From NCBI GenBank assembly GCA_002421915.1, contig DISA01000057.1, positions 73,231-111,944 of the forward strand: a DNA stretch of 38,714 nt. Direction: 5' to 3'. Shown here one piece after another: positions 1 to 7,871 of the stretch (its first letter is position 1; each line of letters opens with the position of its first letter). Both the position numbers and the translations under genes were made by a program. Origin of the DNA: Gallionellaceae bacterium UBA6222. GTDB taxonomy: Bacteria; Pseudomonadota; Gammaproteobacteria; Burkholderiales; Gallionellaceae. The notes under the pieces are model-generated. The model did no database searches. It saw only the letters and a program-made list of their open reading frames with translations, and had not been told where the DNA came from.

Positions 1-497
1 TGCTGCGCGAGGGCTTGGATATCCCGGAGGTGTCGCTGGTTGCCATTCTGGACGCGGACAAGGAGGGTTTCCTGCGTTCCGAGCGATCACTGATCCAGAC
101 CATAGGCCGCGCCGCGCGCCATTTGCACGGCACTGCGATTTTGTATGCCGACCGTATCACCGATTCCATGCGCAAAGCCATCGACGAGACCGACCGCCGC
201 CGCGCCAAACAAATGGCCTACAACGAAGCGCACGGCATCACGCCGCAGTCCATCGTTAAACGCATCAAGGACATCATCGACACCGAATATGACGTGGATG
301 CCGAACGCAAATCGCTGAAGGCCGCGCAGACCCAGGCGAAGTATCTGGCGATGAGCGAGAAGGAAGTATCGAAAGAGATCGCGCGTCTGGAAAAAGAAAT
401 GCTGCAGGCCGCGAAGAATCTGGAGTTCGAGAAAGCCGCGCAAGTGCGTGACCAGCTGAAAAAGCTGCGAGAGAGCGTGTTCCTGTCACCCCTGTAA
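1..497 (+). CDS. uvrB: UvrABC system protein B, C-terminal part (5' end outside window)
   Basis: UvrB is the damage-verifying helicase subunit of nucleotide excision repair; it is loaded by UvrA and recruits UvrC. The frame is open from base 3 and keeps the last ~165 residues. The start of the segment reads LREGLDIPEVSLV, followed by DADKEGFLRS and IQTIGRAARH, which are helicase motifs V and VI of UvrB. The C-terminal ~35 residues (KEIARLEKEM, LEFEKAAQVRDQ) form the UVR coiled-coil that contacts UvrC. The gene ends 3 bases before the aminotransferase start. Nothing looks damaged; only the window edge removes the N-terminal two-thirds. Confidence 0.97.
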   Translation, partial: LREGLDIPEVSLVAILDADKEGFLRSERSLIQTIGRAARHLHGTAILYADRITDSMRKAIDETDRRRAKQMAYNEAHGITPQSIVKRIKDIIDTEYDVDAERKSLKAAQTQAKYLAMSEKEVSKEIARLEKEMLQAAKNLEFEKAAQVRDQLKKLRESVFLSPL

Positions 498-500
498 GCC

Positions 501-1664
501 ATGACGAGCGCATTTGACCAGGTCATACCGCGTGCTGGAACTTCCAGCCTGAAGTATGACGCCCGCAATGCCGTTTTTGGCCAATCGGAAGTTATCCCGT
601 TGTGGGTGGCCGATATGGATTTCGCTGTGCCGGAAGCGGTGCAGCGCGCGCTGGCGCAGCGCGCCGCGCATCCGGTGTTCGGCTACACCATTTTTCCGCA
701 ATCGCTGAACGATGCGCTGATGCATTGGCTGTCCACGTGCCACCACTGGCAGATCGACAGCGAATCCATCCTGTTCTGTCCCGGCGTGGTGCCCTCGCTG
801 CATGCCTGCATCATGGCGCTGAGCAAACCCGGCGACGGCGTGATCGTGCAGCCGCCGGTGTACGCGCCGTTTCTTTCTGCGGCCGAGATCTGCGGGCGCA
901 GGTCCCTGCTCAATCCGCTCAAGTTCGACTCGGGCCGATACACTTTCGATCTGGACGATCTCGAACGCTGTGCACGTGACGGCGGTCGCATGTTGATCCT
1001 GTGTTCGCCGCACAATCCGGTCGGGCGCGTGTGGCAGCGCGAGGAATTGCAGGCGCTGCTGGCAGTATGCGCGCAGCACGATATCACCGTGGTCTCCGAC
1101 GAGATCCATGCCGACCTGATCTATCACGGCTTCAAGCATGTGCCGCTCGCCACCTTGAACGACAAGGTGAACATCGTTAGCGCTGTCGCACCCAGCAAGA
1201 CCTTCAACATCCCCGGCCTCGGCCTGTCGGCGCTCGTCGTGCCGCAAGCTGCGGATCGCAAAGCCATCACACAGGCATTCGATACCCTGCATGTCAGCGC
1301 CAGCAACCCGTTCAGCATCGCCGCCTTTGAAGCCGCGTACCGCGAGGGCGCGCCTTGGCTGGATGATCTGATGGTCTATCTGGCCGGGACGCGCGACAGG
1401 GTGCGCGACTATCTGCAACAGCATCTGCCGCAGATCAAGATGATCGAACCGGAAGGGACTTATCTGTTGTGGCTGGACTGCCGCGAGCTGGGGATGAGCG
1501 ACAAACAGTTGAAAGACTTCTTCGTGCAGAAAGCGGGCGTGGGCCTGAGTCCCGGCGCGATGTTCGGAAGCGAAGGCAGCGGCCATATGCGCATGAATAT
1601 CGGCGCACCGCGCAGCGTGATACAGCAGGCGCTGGAGAATATCTCAGCCGCGCTACGCGCCTGA
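501..1664 (+). CDS. patB: PatB/MalY family PLP-dependent aminotransferase (probable cystathionine beta-lyase)
   Basis: Fold-type I PLP enzyme of 387 residues. Visible hallmarks are WVADMDF (residues ~35-41), SPHNPVG (~169-175, substrate carboxylate/PLP region), SDEIHADL (~199) and APSKTFN with the likely Schiff-base lysine K233. These match the MalY/PatB clade, which usually cleaves cystathionine or cysteine by C-S lyase activity, rather than a general aspartate aminotransferase. The length is normal for the clade. It starts 3 bases after uvrB, so the two may be co-transcribed. It converges with the EamA permease gene, with one base between the stops. The exact substrate cannot be read from the sequence. 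Confidence 0.88.
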   Translation: MTSAFDQVIPRAGTSSLKYDARNAVFGQSEVIPLWVADMDFAVPEAVQRALAQRAAHPVFGYTIFPQSLNDALMHWLSTCHHWQIDSESILFCPGVVPSLHACIMALSKPGDGVIVQPPVYAPFLSAAEICGRRSLLNPLKFDSGRYTFDLDDLERCARDGGRMLILCSPHNPVGRVWQREELQALLAVCAQHDITVVSDEIHADLIYHGFKHVPLATLNDKVNIVSAVAPSKTFNIPGLGLSALVVPQAADRKAITQAFDTLHVSASNPFSIAAFEAAYREGAPWLDDLMVYLAGTRDRVRDYLQQHLPQIKMIEPEGTYLLWLDCRELGMSDKQLKDFFVQKAGVGLSPGAMFGSEGSGHMRMNIGAPRSVIQQALENISAALRA

Positions 1665-1665
1665 A

Positions 1666-2505
1666 TCAGCGCTTGCCGAAGCGCAGCACCAGCAATATCC
1701 CGCCCAGTATCAGCACCGAAGCGATCAGCAGGTCGTGCGTGATATTTTCTCCCAGCAACAGGATGCCCGCGATGGCCGCCAGCACCGGTGCGGAGAGTTG
1801 CACTGTAGAGGCCGTCATGGCGCGCATGTGTTGCAGCACGCGATACCACAGCACATAGCCCAGCGCCGAGGTCACCGCGCCGGATAGCATGGCGTACATC
1901 ACGCCTTGACCATCCAGTCGCAGCCAGGGCAGGGCGAGCAGCGAGAGCGCGACGGTCAGCGGCGCGGCACGCAGGAAGTTGCCGGCGGTCGCGGCGGCGG
2001 GGTTGGGTTGGCCGCGCCCGAACATCGAATACACCCCCCAGGCGATACCGCTCGCCAGCATCAATATCGAATCCAGTACCGAGGGTGTCTCCACACCGGG
2101 CGACACCAGGATCACCAGTCCGACCATTGCCGCCACGAAGCCCGCGCTCTGCATGGCCGTCATGCGTTCGCCACCGACGAATCCGGCGATGAGCATGGTT
2201 GCCTGCACCGCGCCGAACAGCATCAGCGCGCCCGCGCCGGTATCTATGCTGCGATAAGCGAAGGAGAGGGCGACGGCATAGATGAATAAAGCCGTCGCGC
2301 TGCGCCAGTTGCCGTGCGCCAGTGCTGCCTGCCGTTGCCAGCGCATCAGCAGCCACAGCATGATCGCGCCGGACAGCAGGCGCACGCTGGTGAAGGTGGC
2401 CGCGTCGATGGCGGTCTCCTTCAGCGCCATGCGGCACAACAATGAATTGCCCGCGAAGGCGATCATGGTCAATGTGGTGAGGGCGGCGAGGCGGAGGCGG
2501 GTCAA
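1666..2505 (-). CDS. EamA family (drug/metabolite) transporter
   Basis: A 279-residue hydrophobic protein with about ten membrane segments in two tandem EamA halves. The first half contains FAGNSLLCRMAL (~18-29) and FTSVRLLSGA (~39), the usual EamA helix 2-3 pattern. The second half begins near residue 140 and ends in the hydrophobic ILGGILLVL. Family members move small metabolites across the inner membrane. Its start lies 9 bases after the egtD stop on the same strand, so it is probably the last gene of the DUF427-egtB-egtD operon. That makes ergothioneine or a precursor a possible cargo, but this is only contextual inference. Confidence 0.85.
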   Translation of the reverse strand: MTRLRLAALTTLTMIAFAGNSLLCRMALKETAIDAATFTSVRLLSGAIMLWLLMRWQRQAALAHGNWRSATALFIYAVALSFAYRSIDTGAGALMLFGAVQATMLIAGFVGGERMTAMQSAGFVAAMVGLVILVSPGVETPSVLDSILMLASGIAWGVYSMFGRGQPNPAAATAGNFLRAAPLTVALSLLALPWLRLDGQGVMYAMLSGAVTSALGYVLWYRVLQHMRAMTASTVQLSAPVLAAIAGILLLGENITHDLLIASVLILGGILLVLRFGKR

Positions 2506-2514
2506 GATATTTGC

Positions 2515-3504
2515 TCAGCGCGCCAGCTTCAGCGGCTCCGCAGCAGTTTGGCTGAGGTAGTGCACATTGAACAATTCGTTCTCGTCGTGCCAAGTCGATT
2601 GCAAATGCCAGCCCGCCGTGCGCGCCAGTTGCCGGAATTCCTGCGCGGTGTATTTGTAGGAGTTCTCGGTGTGGATGCTCTCGCCCGCTTCGAACGCGAA
2701 CGATTCTCCGCCCAGTCGTATCGCTTGTTTGCAGCGGCTGACCAGATGCATCTCGATACGACCATGCGATTCGTTGTAATACGCGTGATGCGCGAACTGC
2801 GCCGCATCGAGCTGCGCGCCGAGTTCGCTTTGCATGCGCGTCAGCAGGTTGAGGTTGAACGCGGCAGTGTGACCGGCGGCATCGTTGTAAGCGGCATTCA
2901 AGACATCGCTCGATTTTTTGGCATCCACACCGATCAGCAGGCCGCCGCTGGGGCCGACCAGTCTGGCGACATTTTTCAGCAGCGTCACGGCTTCATCCGG
3001 CGTGCAGTTGCCGATGGTGGAGCCGGGGAAGAACACCACTTGTCGCTTGCCCGCATGGCGCTTGATCGTGTGGCCGGGCAAGCGGTGATAGTCCGCGCAC
3101 AGCGGCTGCATCTTCATTGAGGAAAACATCGCTTGCAGACGTTGCGTGCTTTGTCGCAGATGCGGTTCGCAAATGTCGATGGGCACATATACGGCATCAT
3201 CGGAGAGGTGGCGCAGGAGCAGCGGCGTCTTGGTCGCGCTGCCGCTGCCCAGCTCGATCAGGGTGCAGGAGGTGTCGATCATGCGCGCCATCTCCGCACC
3301 GTGGCATTCGAGGATGGCGGTCTCGGTGCGCGTGGGGTAATACTCTGGCGTGGTGCAGATCAGGTCGAACAGATGCGAGCCGTGCGCATCGTAGAAGTAT
3401 TTCGGCGGAATGGTCTTGGGCTGCTGACGCAGTCCTTCACGCACGCTGCACAGGAAATCATCCTCGTCCTGATGATGTGAAAGGGTTGGAGATGCGTTGC
3501 GCAT
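2515..3504 (-). CDS. egtD: L-histidine N-alpha-methyltransferase EgtD
   Basis: EgtD trimethylates L-histidine with SAM to give hercynine, the first step of ergothioneine synthesis. The protein is 329 residues from the ATG at 3504, the usual size. Motifs include PKYFYDAHGSHLFD (~34-47), EYYPTRTE (~54), the SAM-binding loop ELGSGSATKT (~84-93) and FFPGSTIGN (~155). I chose this start because the ATG overlaps the egtB stop by one base (TGATG) and the protein then aligns as MRNASPTL followed by the family core. A longer open frame upstream is just the antisense-like extension inside egtB. The pairing with EgtB supports the call. Confidence 0.93.
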   Translation of the reverse strand: MRNASPTLSHHQDEDDFLCSVREGLRQQPKTIPPKYFYDAHGSHLFDLICTTPEYYPTRTETAILECHGAEMARMIDTSCTLIELGSGSATKTPLLLRHLSDDAVYVPIDICEPHLRQSTQRLQAMFSSMKMQPLCADYHRLPGHTIKRHAGKRQVVFFPGSTIGNCTPDEAVTLLKNVARLVGPSGGLLIGVDAKKSSDVLNAAYNDAAGHTAAFNLNLLTRMQSELGAQLDAAQFAHHAYYNESHGRIEMHLVSRCKQAIRLGGESFAFEAGESIHTENSYKYTAQEFRQLARTAGWHLQSTWHDENELFNVHYLSQTAAEPLKLAR

Positions 3505-4796
3505 CAGATGTCCTCCGCCAGACGCAGACCGGAGAACATCCAGCGGTCCGCGGCCCGGAAAAAGTTGCGGTAGCTGGCGCGCATGTGATCCTGCGCGGTG
3601 ACGCAACAACCGCCGCGCAACACCATCTGGTCGCACATGAACTTCCCGTTGTATTCGCCCAGCGTGCCGGGCAGCGGTTTGAAACCGGGGTAGGGCAGAT
3701 AGGCGCTCTGCGTCCACTCCCACAGGTCGCCGAACATCTGCTGGATCGTTGGATTTTCGGTGCCATGTATCTGCCCCCTCTCCCGCTGGCGGGAGAGGGT
3801 TGGGGAGAGGGCTGCAGGCTGCGGAATATATAAATCGTTATTGAGAAAATTGCCGGCGATGGTCTGGGTGCTGGCGGCATATTCCCATTCCGCCTCGGTC
3901 GGCAGCCGCTTGCACGCCCAGCGCGCATAGGCATCCGCCTCGTAATAACTCAAGTGCGACACTGGTTCGTTCATGCGCAACGTATGCGCGCCGCTCAGAT
4001 CAAAGTGCAGCCAGTCTCGGTCTTGCTTGAACCAGTACAGCGGTGCCTGCCAGTTCTGTTCCTTGAGCGTGCGCCAGGCATCGGACAGCCAAAGGTCAAC
4101 GCGCGCATAGCCACCGTCTTCGATGAAGGCCAGATATTCCGCGTTGCTCACCAGTCGCGTGGCGAGACGGAAATCCTGTACGTAAGTCTTGTGCCGGGGG
4201 CGCTCGTTGTCGTAGGCGAAGGCATCGCCGCTGTGGCCGATCTCCACGATACCGGCTGAAAAATCCTGCCAGCCCATCGCGGGCACCGGTGCGGCAGGCG
4301 GTAGCTCGATCCGGTGATAGACCGGATGCAGCGGATTGAGGGAGAAGTTGTAGCGCGTATCCATCAGCAACAATTCCTGATGCTGGATCTCGTGTTCCAG
4401 TCCCAGTTGCAAACGCTGCCGGATATCGGCCGCATGTTGCGCAGGTGGATTCGCCAACAGATCGAGCAGCGCCGCATCGACATGGCGGCGATAGCGATAC
4501 ACCTCGTCCACCGTTGGGCGCGACAGCACGCCGCGTTGCGGACGCGGGAAGAAGGTGCCGGCTGTTTCGTAATAGGAATTGAACAGGTGCGCATATTCCT
4601 CGCACAGCATGCGGTATCCCTTGGCATACGGCACGAGGATGAATTTCTCGAAGAACCAGCTGACATGCGCCAGATGCCACTTGGGCGGACTCACGTTCTC
4701 CATCGCCTGGATGCAGTAGTCCTCGACCTCAAGCGGCGCGCACAACGCTTCGGAACGGGCGCGCACCGTGCGGTAACGCTCGATCAGTTCATCCAT
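3504..4796 (-). CDS. egtB: EgtB-like hercynine sulfoxide synthase (ergothioneine biosynthesis)
   Basis: EgtB is an iron oxygenase that joins hercynine to a thiol donor with C-S bond formation. The 430-residue protein has an N-terminal DinB-like domain with likely iron ligands H44 (WHLAHVSWFFE) and H135/H139 (HEIQHQE), then an FGE-sulfatase-like domain (~185-430) with GYARVDLWLS, LPTEAEWEYA, MFGDLWEWT and MVLRGGCC. The start follows the DUF427 stop by 7 bases, with AGAGGA as possible ribosome site. An in-frame palindromic repeat adds roughly residues 329-341 (LSPTLSRQRERG) in the loop before the MFGD motif, a place where the family varies. EgtA, EgtC and EgtE are not here, as is common in proteobacteria. 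Confidence 0.92.
   Translation of the reverse strand: MDELIERYRTVRARSEALCAPLEVEDYCIQAMENVSPPKWHLAHVSWFFEKFILVPYAKGYRMLCEEYAHLFNSYYETAGTFFPRPQRGVLSRPTVDEVYRYRRHVDAALLDLLANPPAQHAADIRQRLQLGLEHEIQHQELLLMDTRYNFSLNPLHPVYHRIELPPAAPVPAMGWQDFSAGIVEIGHSGDAFAYDNERPRHKTYVQDFRLATRLVSNAEYLAFIEDGGYARVDLWLSDAWRTLKEQNWQAPLYWFKQDRDWLHFDLSGAHTLRMNEPVSHLSYYEADAYARWACKRLPTEAEWEYAASTQTIAGNFLNNDLYIPQPAALSPTLSRQRERGQIHGTENPTIQQMFGDLWEWTQSAYLPYPGFKPLPGTLGEYNGKFMCDQMVLRGGCCVTAQDHMRASYRNFFRAADRWMFSGLRLAEDI
3774..3811. repeat. Palindromic interspersed repeat lying in frame inside egtB
   Basis: Perfect 11-base arms CCCTCTCCCGC (3776-3786) and GCGGGAGAGGG (3789-3799) with a 2-base loop, followed by the tail ttggggagaggg. 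A related element (CCCTCTCCC ... GGGAGAGGG plus a ctagggagaggg tail) sits between genes at 34481-34513. Inside egtB it is read as SPTLSRQRERG without a stop or frameshift. Confidence 0.85.
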
Positions 4797-4803
4797 CGTC
4801 TCG

Positions 4804-5094
4804 TCAATCCTCTACCGTGACGCCGTGCCAGAACGCGACGTGATCCTTGATGCGGGCCGCCATCGCGGACGGCTCGGGATAATACCATGCTGCATCCTCG
4901 TTCACCTTGCCGTCAACCTCGACGTTGTAATAACTGGCCTCGCCTTTCCACACGCAATGCGTATGGGTATCGCTGGGACTGAGGAATTCCCGCTTCACGG
5001 CGGAGAGCGGGAAGTACACATTCCCTTCCACGCGATGGATCTCGTTGCTCGGCGCTTCCGCGATGACTTGATCGTTCCAGATGGCTTTGGGCAT
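4804..5094 (-). CDS. DUF427 domain protein
   Basis: A 96-residue soluble protein with the DUF427 pattern: KAIWNDQVIAEA at the N-terminus, VYFPLSAV, the HCVWKGEASYYNVEVDG segment, AWYYPEPSA and a final IKDHVAFWHGVTVED. The molecular function of DUF427 proteins is not established. A good ribosome site (AAGGAGTGCAAC) precedes the ATG. It is the first gene of a run DUF427-egtB-egtD-EamA on the minus strand, with only 7 bases to egtB, so co-expression with ergothioneine synthesis is likely. Confidence 0.88.
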   Translation of the reverse strand: MPKAIWNDQVIAEAPSNEIHRVEGNVYFPLSAVKREFLSPSDTHTHCVWKGEASYYNVEVDGKVNEDAAWYYPEPSAMAARIKDHVAFWHGVTVED

Positions 5095-5226
5095 GTTGCA
5101 CTCCTTGAAATAGATGGAGGTTGGTCGGGCGGCAGGCGCCTTCCTTACATCTGCGCTGTAGCCCGATTATGCCGCAGGTTTTGTGTAGAGAACTAACAGG
5201 CTGGGTAAATGCCTGAAAACATGACT

Positions 5227-5295
5227 CACGCGGAGGCGCGGAGGAATTCAAAACCATTACTGTATTTTTCTCCACGCTCTCCGCGTCTCCGCGTG
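5227..5295. repeat. Intergenic inverted repeat (hairpin), CGCGGAG-unit type
   Basis: Arms 5227-5243 (CACGCGGAGGCGCGGAG) and 5279-5295 are complementary at 16 of 17 positions, with a ~35-base AT-rich loop. Each arm contains the unit CGCGGAG twice. It lies between the carboxymuconolactone decarboxylase-like gene and DUF427 and could end or stabilise transcripts. A similar design with a different unit occurs at 26589-26659. Confidence 0.75.
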
Positions 5296-5320
5296 CAATG
5301 AGCTTTTTGTTGTTGTCCGC

Positions 5321-5902
5321 CTAACTCTTGCAGCACGCGTAGTCATCCGGCAATTCCCACTGTTCGCCGGCGAACGCGGCATCCAGCGGGGTCTCGGTCA
5401 GATGGTTGGTGTAATTGCTGATGGTCTTCATCGCCACGCCGAGGATGACTTCCAGCGCATGTTGTTGGGTGTAACCGGCAGCAAAGAATTCCTTCAGCTC
5501 GTTGCTATCGGCGACCCAGCCGCGCTCGCGCACCACGGCGCGGACGAAGTTTGCCAGTGTGTTCAATTTTGCATCCGGCAGCGGCTGCCCGCCGCGCAGG
5601 GCGGCGATGATCGCCGCGTCGGCCTTGACCATGTTGCGTGCGATGAAAGAATGCGCCGCCATACAGTAGCCGCAGCGGTTCTCGAAGCTGACCGCAAGCA
5701 GGATGAGTTGCTGCTCGACGGGCGTGAATGCGCTCTTTTCCAGCAGGGCGCCCAATTGTTTGTAAGCCTCCAGCGTGACGGGCGACCCTGCCAGATGCGC
5801 ATACAGGTTCGGGATGAAACCGAGCTCCTTGTCGGCGGCGTCAAGGATGGGGAGGGATCCCGCCGGGGCGGTGTCCAGAGTGTGCAGGGTGAAAGTGCTC
5901 AT
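5321..5902 (-). CDS. Carboxymuconolactone decarboxylase family protein (AhpD-like)
   Basis: A 193-residue protein with the AhpD-type redox motif ENRCGYCMAAH (E74, C77, C80, H84), which in AhpD relays a proton/electron during peroxide reduction. The surrounding helices (PVEQQLILLAVSFEN before, ALEVILGVAMKTISNYTNHL after) are typical of the family. The ATG at 5902 is preferred over an upstream in-frame start because AGGAGATCACC directly precedes it. It stands alone on the minus strand, with an inverted repeat after it. The physiological partner is unknown; general antioxidant or peroxidase-like activity is the usual guess. Confidence 0.88.
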   Translation of the reverse strand: MSTFTLHTLDTAPAGSLPILDAADKELGFIPNLYAHLAGSPVTLEAYKQLGALLEKSAFTPVEQQLILLAVSFENRCGYCMAAHSFIARNMVKADAAIIAALRGGQPLPDAKLNTLANFVRAVVRERGWVADSNELKEFFAAGYTQQHALEVILGVAMKTISNYTNHLTETPLDAAFAGEQWELPDDYACCKS

Positions 5903-6066
5903 GGTGATCTCCTGAATGGGTTGCGCAACGGAGTGTTGCTGGAACGTATTTTCAGGAGGTTGTATTTGTTGCGCCATGACCGTGAAGATGAAATTTATGT
6001 CCGTTCGTCCGGATTTCATTTCCCTTGCACGCATGCGGCCGGTAACGGGGGGGTGATGTTTGGAAA

Positions 6067-6456
6067 TTACGCGGGTGGAGTCAGATGGGTTTCCAGCACC
6101 GGAAACAGCTCGCGTTCCTCGAAGCGCACATGCGCTTTTAACAGTTGCCCGAACTGGCGCAACGCTTCCCTGTCGGCAGACAGCATGTGATCCTTCAATC
6201 TGGCCAGTTCGCGGTGGTCGAGCAGGGCGTGCTCGACCAGCGGCTGGTGCGGCGTATCCCGCAACAGCGGGAATAGCGAATTTTCTTCAAGCATGAAGTG
6301 GGGATGCAATTCGTCCGCCCAGGACTGGATGGCACGCTGGCATGCCAGACCGATGGCGGTGTCATCCCCGTCTGCGGCTTGCGCGCACAGCTTCGCCAGC
6401 TTGAGCGCGCCATAGTGCTCGCGCGACAGCGGCTGCAAGCGGGGATGGCGCTGCAT
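6067..6456 (-). CDS. Hemerythrin HHE-domain protein
   Basis: A 129-residue four-helix protein with the expected histidine and acidic ligands: REHYGAL (H14), HPHFMLEE (H51/H53, E57), EHALLDHREL (H76, H81) and HVRFEERELFP (H109, E113). These bind a di-iron site that senses or carries O2 or NO. The ATG at 6456 lies 8 bases after the DUF2249 stop and has only a weak ribosome site (CTTTCTCC), so translation is probably coupled to the upstream gene. HHE proteins next to DUF2249 are frequent in nitrogen-oxide related loci; here the partner function is inferred only. Confidence 0.88.
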   Translation of the reverse strand: MQRHPRLQPLSREHYGALKLAKLCAQAADGDDTAIGLACQRAIQSWADELHPHFMLEENSLFPLLRDTPHQPLVEHALLDHRELARLKDHMLSADREALRQFGQLLKAHVRFEERELFPVLETHLTPPA

Positions 6457-6464
6457 GGAGAAAG

Positions 6465-6725
6465 TTAAACGCGCTTGAAGTTGATGGTGATTTGACCCGG
6501 CTCGCGCGCCACGTACTCGATGGCGATATGTTCGCCGTAGCGTTGCTGCAATTGCCCCAGCAAGGGAATCGGGTCGTGGTCGTTCATGAATTGCATGGTT
6601 TCGCCCGGATTGAGCGAGTCCAGCGCGCCAAAGATGGCGGCATGGCGAAAACGCTTGGCGATGCCGCGTGCATCGAACGGGTAGCTGAGGTTGAAAGAAA
6701 TCGTGGTCGAACAGTCGTGTGACAT
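6465..6725 (-). CDS. DUF2249 domain protein
   Basis: An 86-residue protein with the DUF2249 core: LDSLNPGETMQFMNDHDPIP and PLLGQLQQRYG, ending in PGQITINFKR. This is the SirA-like fold seen near hemerythrins and NO-related genes. A GGAG ribosome site precedes the ATG at 6725. It is the first gene of a two-gene unit with the hemerythrin. The 133 bases between it and the AraC gene probably hold the promoter, but I could not define a regulator site there. Confidence 0.85.
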   Translation of the reverse strand: MSHDCSTTISFNLSYPFDARGIAKRFRHAAIFGALDSLNPGETMQFMNDHDPIPLLGQLQQRYGEHIAIEYVAREPGQITINFKRV

Positions 6726-6858
6726 GGCGGGCTCCGTGGTTATAGCGCGTTGGCCAATATTCCAATTGCTTGGGTTGGCGAGTTTTCAGATAAAACATTC
6801 ATGGAATGAGAATCATATATGAGAAGCTGGAGAGGCACAACCCCGGCCTGAGTGGTGA

Positions 6859-7767
6859 TCAGGATTGCGTCTTGCGCAGTCGCCCCGGCGCAATACCGAT
6901 GACGCGCTTGAATGCCTTGCGGAAGGCGGCTTCTGACTCGTAGCCGCACTGCAGGGCGATATCCAGCATGTTGGCGTGGCTGTCGGCGAGCAGACTGGTT
7001 GCCTGTTGCATGCGCCAAATCGCCACAAATTCCATCGGCGGCAGCGCAACCAGCCGGGTAAAGCGCTCGGCGAAGGCGGAACGCGACTGGCAGGCGAGAG
7101 CGGCCATGCGTTCGATGCTCCAGCTATCCGCTGGCGCGTCAATAAACGCAGTCAGGGCGGGGCGCAGATGCGTATCCGAAAGGGCCAGTAACAAGGGTGA
7201 GAGTTGCGGCGCCTGATGCAGGGTGTGGCGCAGGACATACAGGAACAGCACATCCGACAAGCGGTCCAGAACGGCAATTACACCGAGGTCATTCAGTGTG
7301 GCTTCTTCGGTCATCAGCTCGATGATGCCGCGCAGCGGCTTTCCGATCGGGCTTTGATCCGGGCGGATCAGCAGGAAGTCCGGGAACGAGGTGAGCAACA
7401 GGCGGCGGATATGCGCGGGCAGTTTCAGATGGCCGCACAACAACCCGGTTCCGGGAGCCTGCTTATCGAGCGGGGCGGGGTGCGAATAGTCGAACGGTTG
7501 CTGCGGAATGTCGGGCTGCGCGCTGAAGGTATGCGCCGCATCGTGCGGAAAGAAAGCAATGTCGCCAGCCGCCAACCGCGTCGGCGCGCTTCCGTCCCGC
7601 ATATGGATCCACGCCTCGCCGCTGCACACCAGATGAAAGGTCGTCGCATCGCTGCCGCCGGGGGTGGACATGTGCCAGGCATCGCACAATTGGCCGACGT
7701 AATACACCTCCGAGCCGAGATGGAGGCGGCGCAGGAAGTCGTCGAGCGGTTTGACGGAATCGGACAT
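6859..7767 (-). CDS. AraC family transcriptional regulator with N-terminal cupin domain
   Basis: A 302-residue regulator. The N-terminal half is a cupin_6-type sensor domain (EVYYVGQLCDAWHMS, WIHMRDGSAPTRLAAGDIAFFPHDAAHTF). The C-terminal ~100 residues hold two helix-turn-helix motifs (IERMAALACQSRSAFAERF, and MLDIALQCGYESEAAFRKAF) ending in GIAPGRLRK. Such proteins often control a neighbouring oxidoreductase or transporter. It is followed by the DUF2249/hemerythrin pair on the same strand and diverges from the FAD oxidoreductase at 7872, with a 104-base intergenic region in which a shared operator could sit. The ligand is unknown. Confidence 0.9.
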   Translation of the reverse strand: MSDSVKPLDDFLRRLHLGSEVYYVGQLCDAWHMSTPGGSDATTFHLVCSGEAWIHMRDGSAPTRLAAGDIAFFPHDAAHTFSAQPDIPQQPFDYSHPAPLDKQAPGTGLLCGHLKLPAHIRRLLLTSFPDFLLIRPDQSPIGKPLRGIIELMTEEATLNDLGVIAVLDRLSDVLFLYVLRHTLHQAPQLSPLLLALSDTHLRPALTAFIDAPADSWSIERMAALACQSRSAFAERFTRLVALPPMEFVAIWRMQQATSLLADSHANMLDIALQCGYESEAAFRKAFKRVIGIAPGRLRKTQS

Positions 7768-7871
7768 GGGCGGATATTACTACGCCGGGGAGCAAGCGCG
7801 GCGCGCGGCGTTTTTCGTTGTAAGCTTTGCGGCCGGTGCTGCGACTATGCGCCGACAGCTTTTGGAAAACC

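Noticed and set aside
3505..3723. A longer EgtD start upstream of 3504
   Set aside because: The extra ~73 residues are an overlapping frame inside egtB with no family match; the one-base overlap TGATG gives the natural start.
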